Source of the DNA: Actinomycetota bacterium
Lineage (GTDB): Bacteria; Actinomycetota; Acidimicrobiia; IMCC26256; BP-133
Length of the DNA stretch: 8,692 nucleotides
NCBI GenBank assembly: GCA_030838815.1
Contig: JAUZEX010000385.1
Coordinates: forward strand, 1-8,692
Direction of reading: 5' to 3'
Shown piece after piece: positions 7,645-8,692 of this stretch; the stretch's first letter is position 1, and the number at the start of each line of letters is the position of its first letter. The translations under genes were made by a program, and so were the position numbers. The notes below the pieces were generated by a model. The model saw nothing but the letters and a program-made list of their open reading frames with translations. It did not search any database and was not told where the DNA came from.

Positions 7645-8692
7645 TGCAGGGGCGTCTCCACGATCTGGAACCAGTAGAAGCCATACGGCCCGAGCGTCAG
7701 CAGATAGGGAAGTTCCCCGATCCGGGGGAAGGGAACGCGCCCGAGCAGTTCGATCGGGGTCCTACCCTCAAACCGCTGTAGCGAAAGCTCCACCGGCTGG
7801 GCGAACCGGGACAGGTTGTTGACGCACAGGACGGTGTCACCCTCCCATTCCCGCACGTAGGCCAGCACCGACGGGTTCTCGGCCGAGAGGACCTCGAAGG
7901 TGCCGATGCCGAACAGGGGGTGGCGCTTGCGGACCTGGAGCATCCGCTGCAGCCAGTGCAGCAGGCTCGACGGGTCGCGCAGCTCCCCTTCCACGTTGAG
8001 GGCCTGGAAACCGTAGACCGGGTCCATCAGCGGGGCGGAGTAGAGCTGGGCGAAGTCGGCCCGGGAGAAGCCGGCGTTGCGGTCGGGTGACCACTGCATC
8101 GGGGTGCGGACGCCGTCGCGGTCGCCGAGGAAGACGTTGTCGCCCATCCCGATCTCGTCGCCGTAGTAGAGGATCGGGCTGCCCGGCAGCGAGAACAACA
8201 TCGCGTGAAAAAGTTCCATCACCCGGCGGTCGTTCTCCACCAGAGGGGCGAGCCGGCGGCGGATCCCGATGTTGAGCTTCATGCGGGGATCCTTGGCGTA
8301 CTCGTTCCACATGTAGTCCCGTTCCTCGTCGGTGACCATCTCGAGGGTGAGCTCGTCGTGGTTCCGGAGGAAGATGCCCCACTGGCAGCCGTCGGGGACC
8401 TCGGGGGTCTGGGCCAGGATCTCGGTGATGGGGTGGCGCTGGGCCCGCCGGAGGGCCATGAACATGCGGGGCATGAGCGGGAAGTTGAAGCACATGTGGC
8501 ACTCGTCGCCGTCGCCGAAGTACTCCACGACGTCGGAAGGCCACTGGTTGGCCTCGGCCAGCAGGACCCGCCCGGGGTAGCCGGCGTCGACCTCCTTGCG
8601 GACCCGCTTGAGGAAGCCGTGGGTCTCGGTGAGGTTCTCGCAGTTGGTGCCCTCCCGCTCGAAGAGGTAGGGCACGGCGTCGAGGCGGAACC
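7641..8692 (-). CDS. treS: Trehalose synthase TreS (maltose alpha-D-glucosyltransferase), 5' partial
   Basis: TreS interconverts maltose and trehalose by intramolecular transglucosylation; in the GlgE pathway it supplies maltose from trehalose. Only the C-terminal 350 or so residues are here. The frame is open to the window edge, and the first residues read FRLDAVPYL, the GH13 region II motif with the nucleophile aspartate encoded at 8679-8681. The GTG at 8675 is therefore an internal valine, not a start. The acid/base glutamate follows in LLAEANQWP (codon 8553-8555), and region IV is FLRNHDELTLEM. SPILYYGDEIGMGDN and RDGVRTPMQWSPDRNAGFS are characteristic of TreS rather than other GH13 enzymes. 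The end GPYGFYWFQI is the usual C-terminal beta domain. The stop overlaps the mak start by 4 nt (ATGA). Confidence 0.95.
   Translation of the reverse strand, partial: FRLDAVPYLFEREGTNCENLTETHGFLKRVRKEVDAGYPGRVLLAEANQWPSDVVEYFGDGDECHMCFNFPLMPRMFMALRRAQRHPITEILAQTPEVPDGCQWGIFLRNHDELTLEMVTDEERDYMWNEYAKDPRMKLNIGIRRRLAPLVENDRRVMELFHAMLFSLPGSPILYYGDEIGMGDNVFLGDRDGVRTPMQWSPDRNAGFSRADFAQLYSAPLMDPVYGFQALNVEGELRDPSSLLHWLQRMLQVRKRHPLFGIGTFEVLSAENPSVLAYVREWEGDTVLCVNNLSRFAQPVELSLQRFEGRTPIELLGRVPFPRIGELPYLLTLGPYGFYWFQIVETPLQ

Noticed and set aside
6379..7677. 432-codon open frame on the + strand opposite mak
   Set aside because: It is an antisense shadow of mak with no domain and no plausible ribosome site.
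8673..8675. GTG as a start codon of the right-edge gene
   Set aside because: The frame continues to the window edge and encodes FRLDA just upstream of it, the GH13 nucleophile motif, so this GTG is an internal valine.

Overview
The window is very GC-rich and almost entirely coding. It comes from a high-GC actinobacterium. The repeat type at the left edge (YWLVGSDGG...FSFGDA...FAGS) is one I associate with Acidimicrobiia and related Actinomycetota, so that class is my best guess, not a proven assignment.

Layout. At the left edge (1-1182, + strand) is the 3' part of a gene for a glycoside hydrolase family 99 (endo-alpha-mannosidase-like) protein, preceded by two visible copies of a 42-residue repeat. 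Everything else (1201-8692) is one tightly packed operon on the - strand. Read in the direction of transcription (right to left) it contains: the 3' part of treS (trehalose synthase, cut by the right edge); mak/pep2 (maltokinase, 4-nt ATGA overlap with treS); glgB (branching enzyme, 1-nt TGATG overlap with mak); and, 31 bp later, a large GH57/DUF3536 protein. The GH57 and GH99 genes converge with only 18 bp between their stop codons. No intergenic stretch exceeds 31 bp, and I saw no RNA genes, insertion sequences, CRISPR arrays or clear terminators.

How the genes work together. TreS interconverts trehalose and maltose. Mak phosphorylates maltose to maltose-1-phosphate, which GlgE normally polymerises into linear alpha-1,4-glucan, and GlgB adds alpha-1,6 branches. 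This is the GlgE pathway of actinobacterial glycogen or capsular alpha-glucan synthesis. glgE itself is not in the window and would be expected upstream of treS, beyond the right edge. The most notable feature of the operon is the GH57/DUF3536 protein at its end. It keeps the putative catalytic Glu and Asp and a Cys/His cluster, and its position suggests an uncharacterised role in processing the alpha-glucan or its precursors. The convergent GH99 protein probably acts on mannose-containing glycans outside the cell. It shows no clear functional link to the operon apart from both handling carbohydrates.
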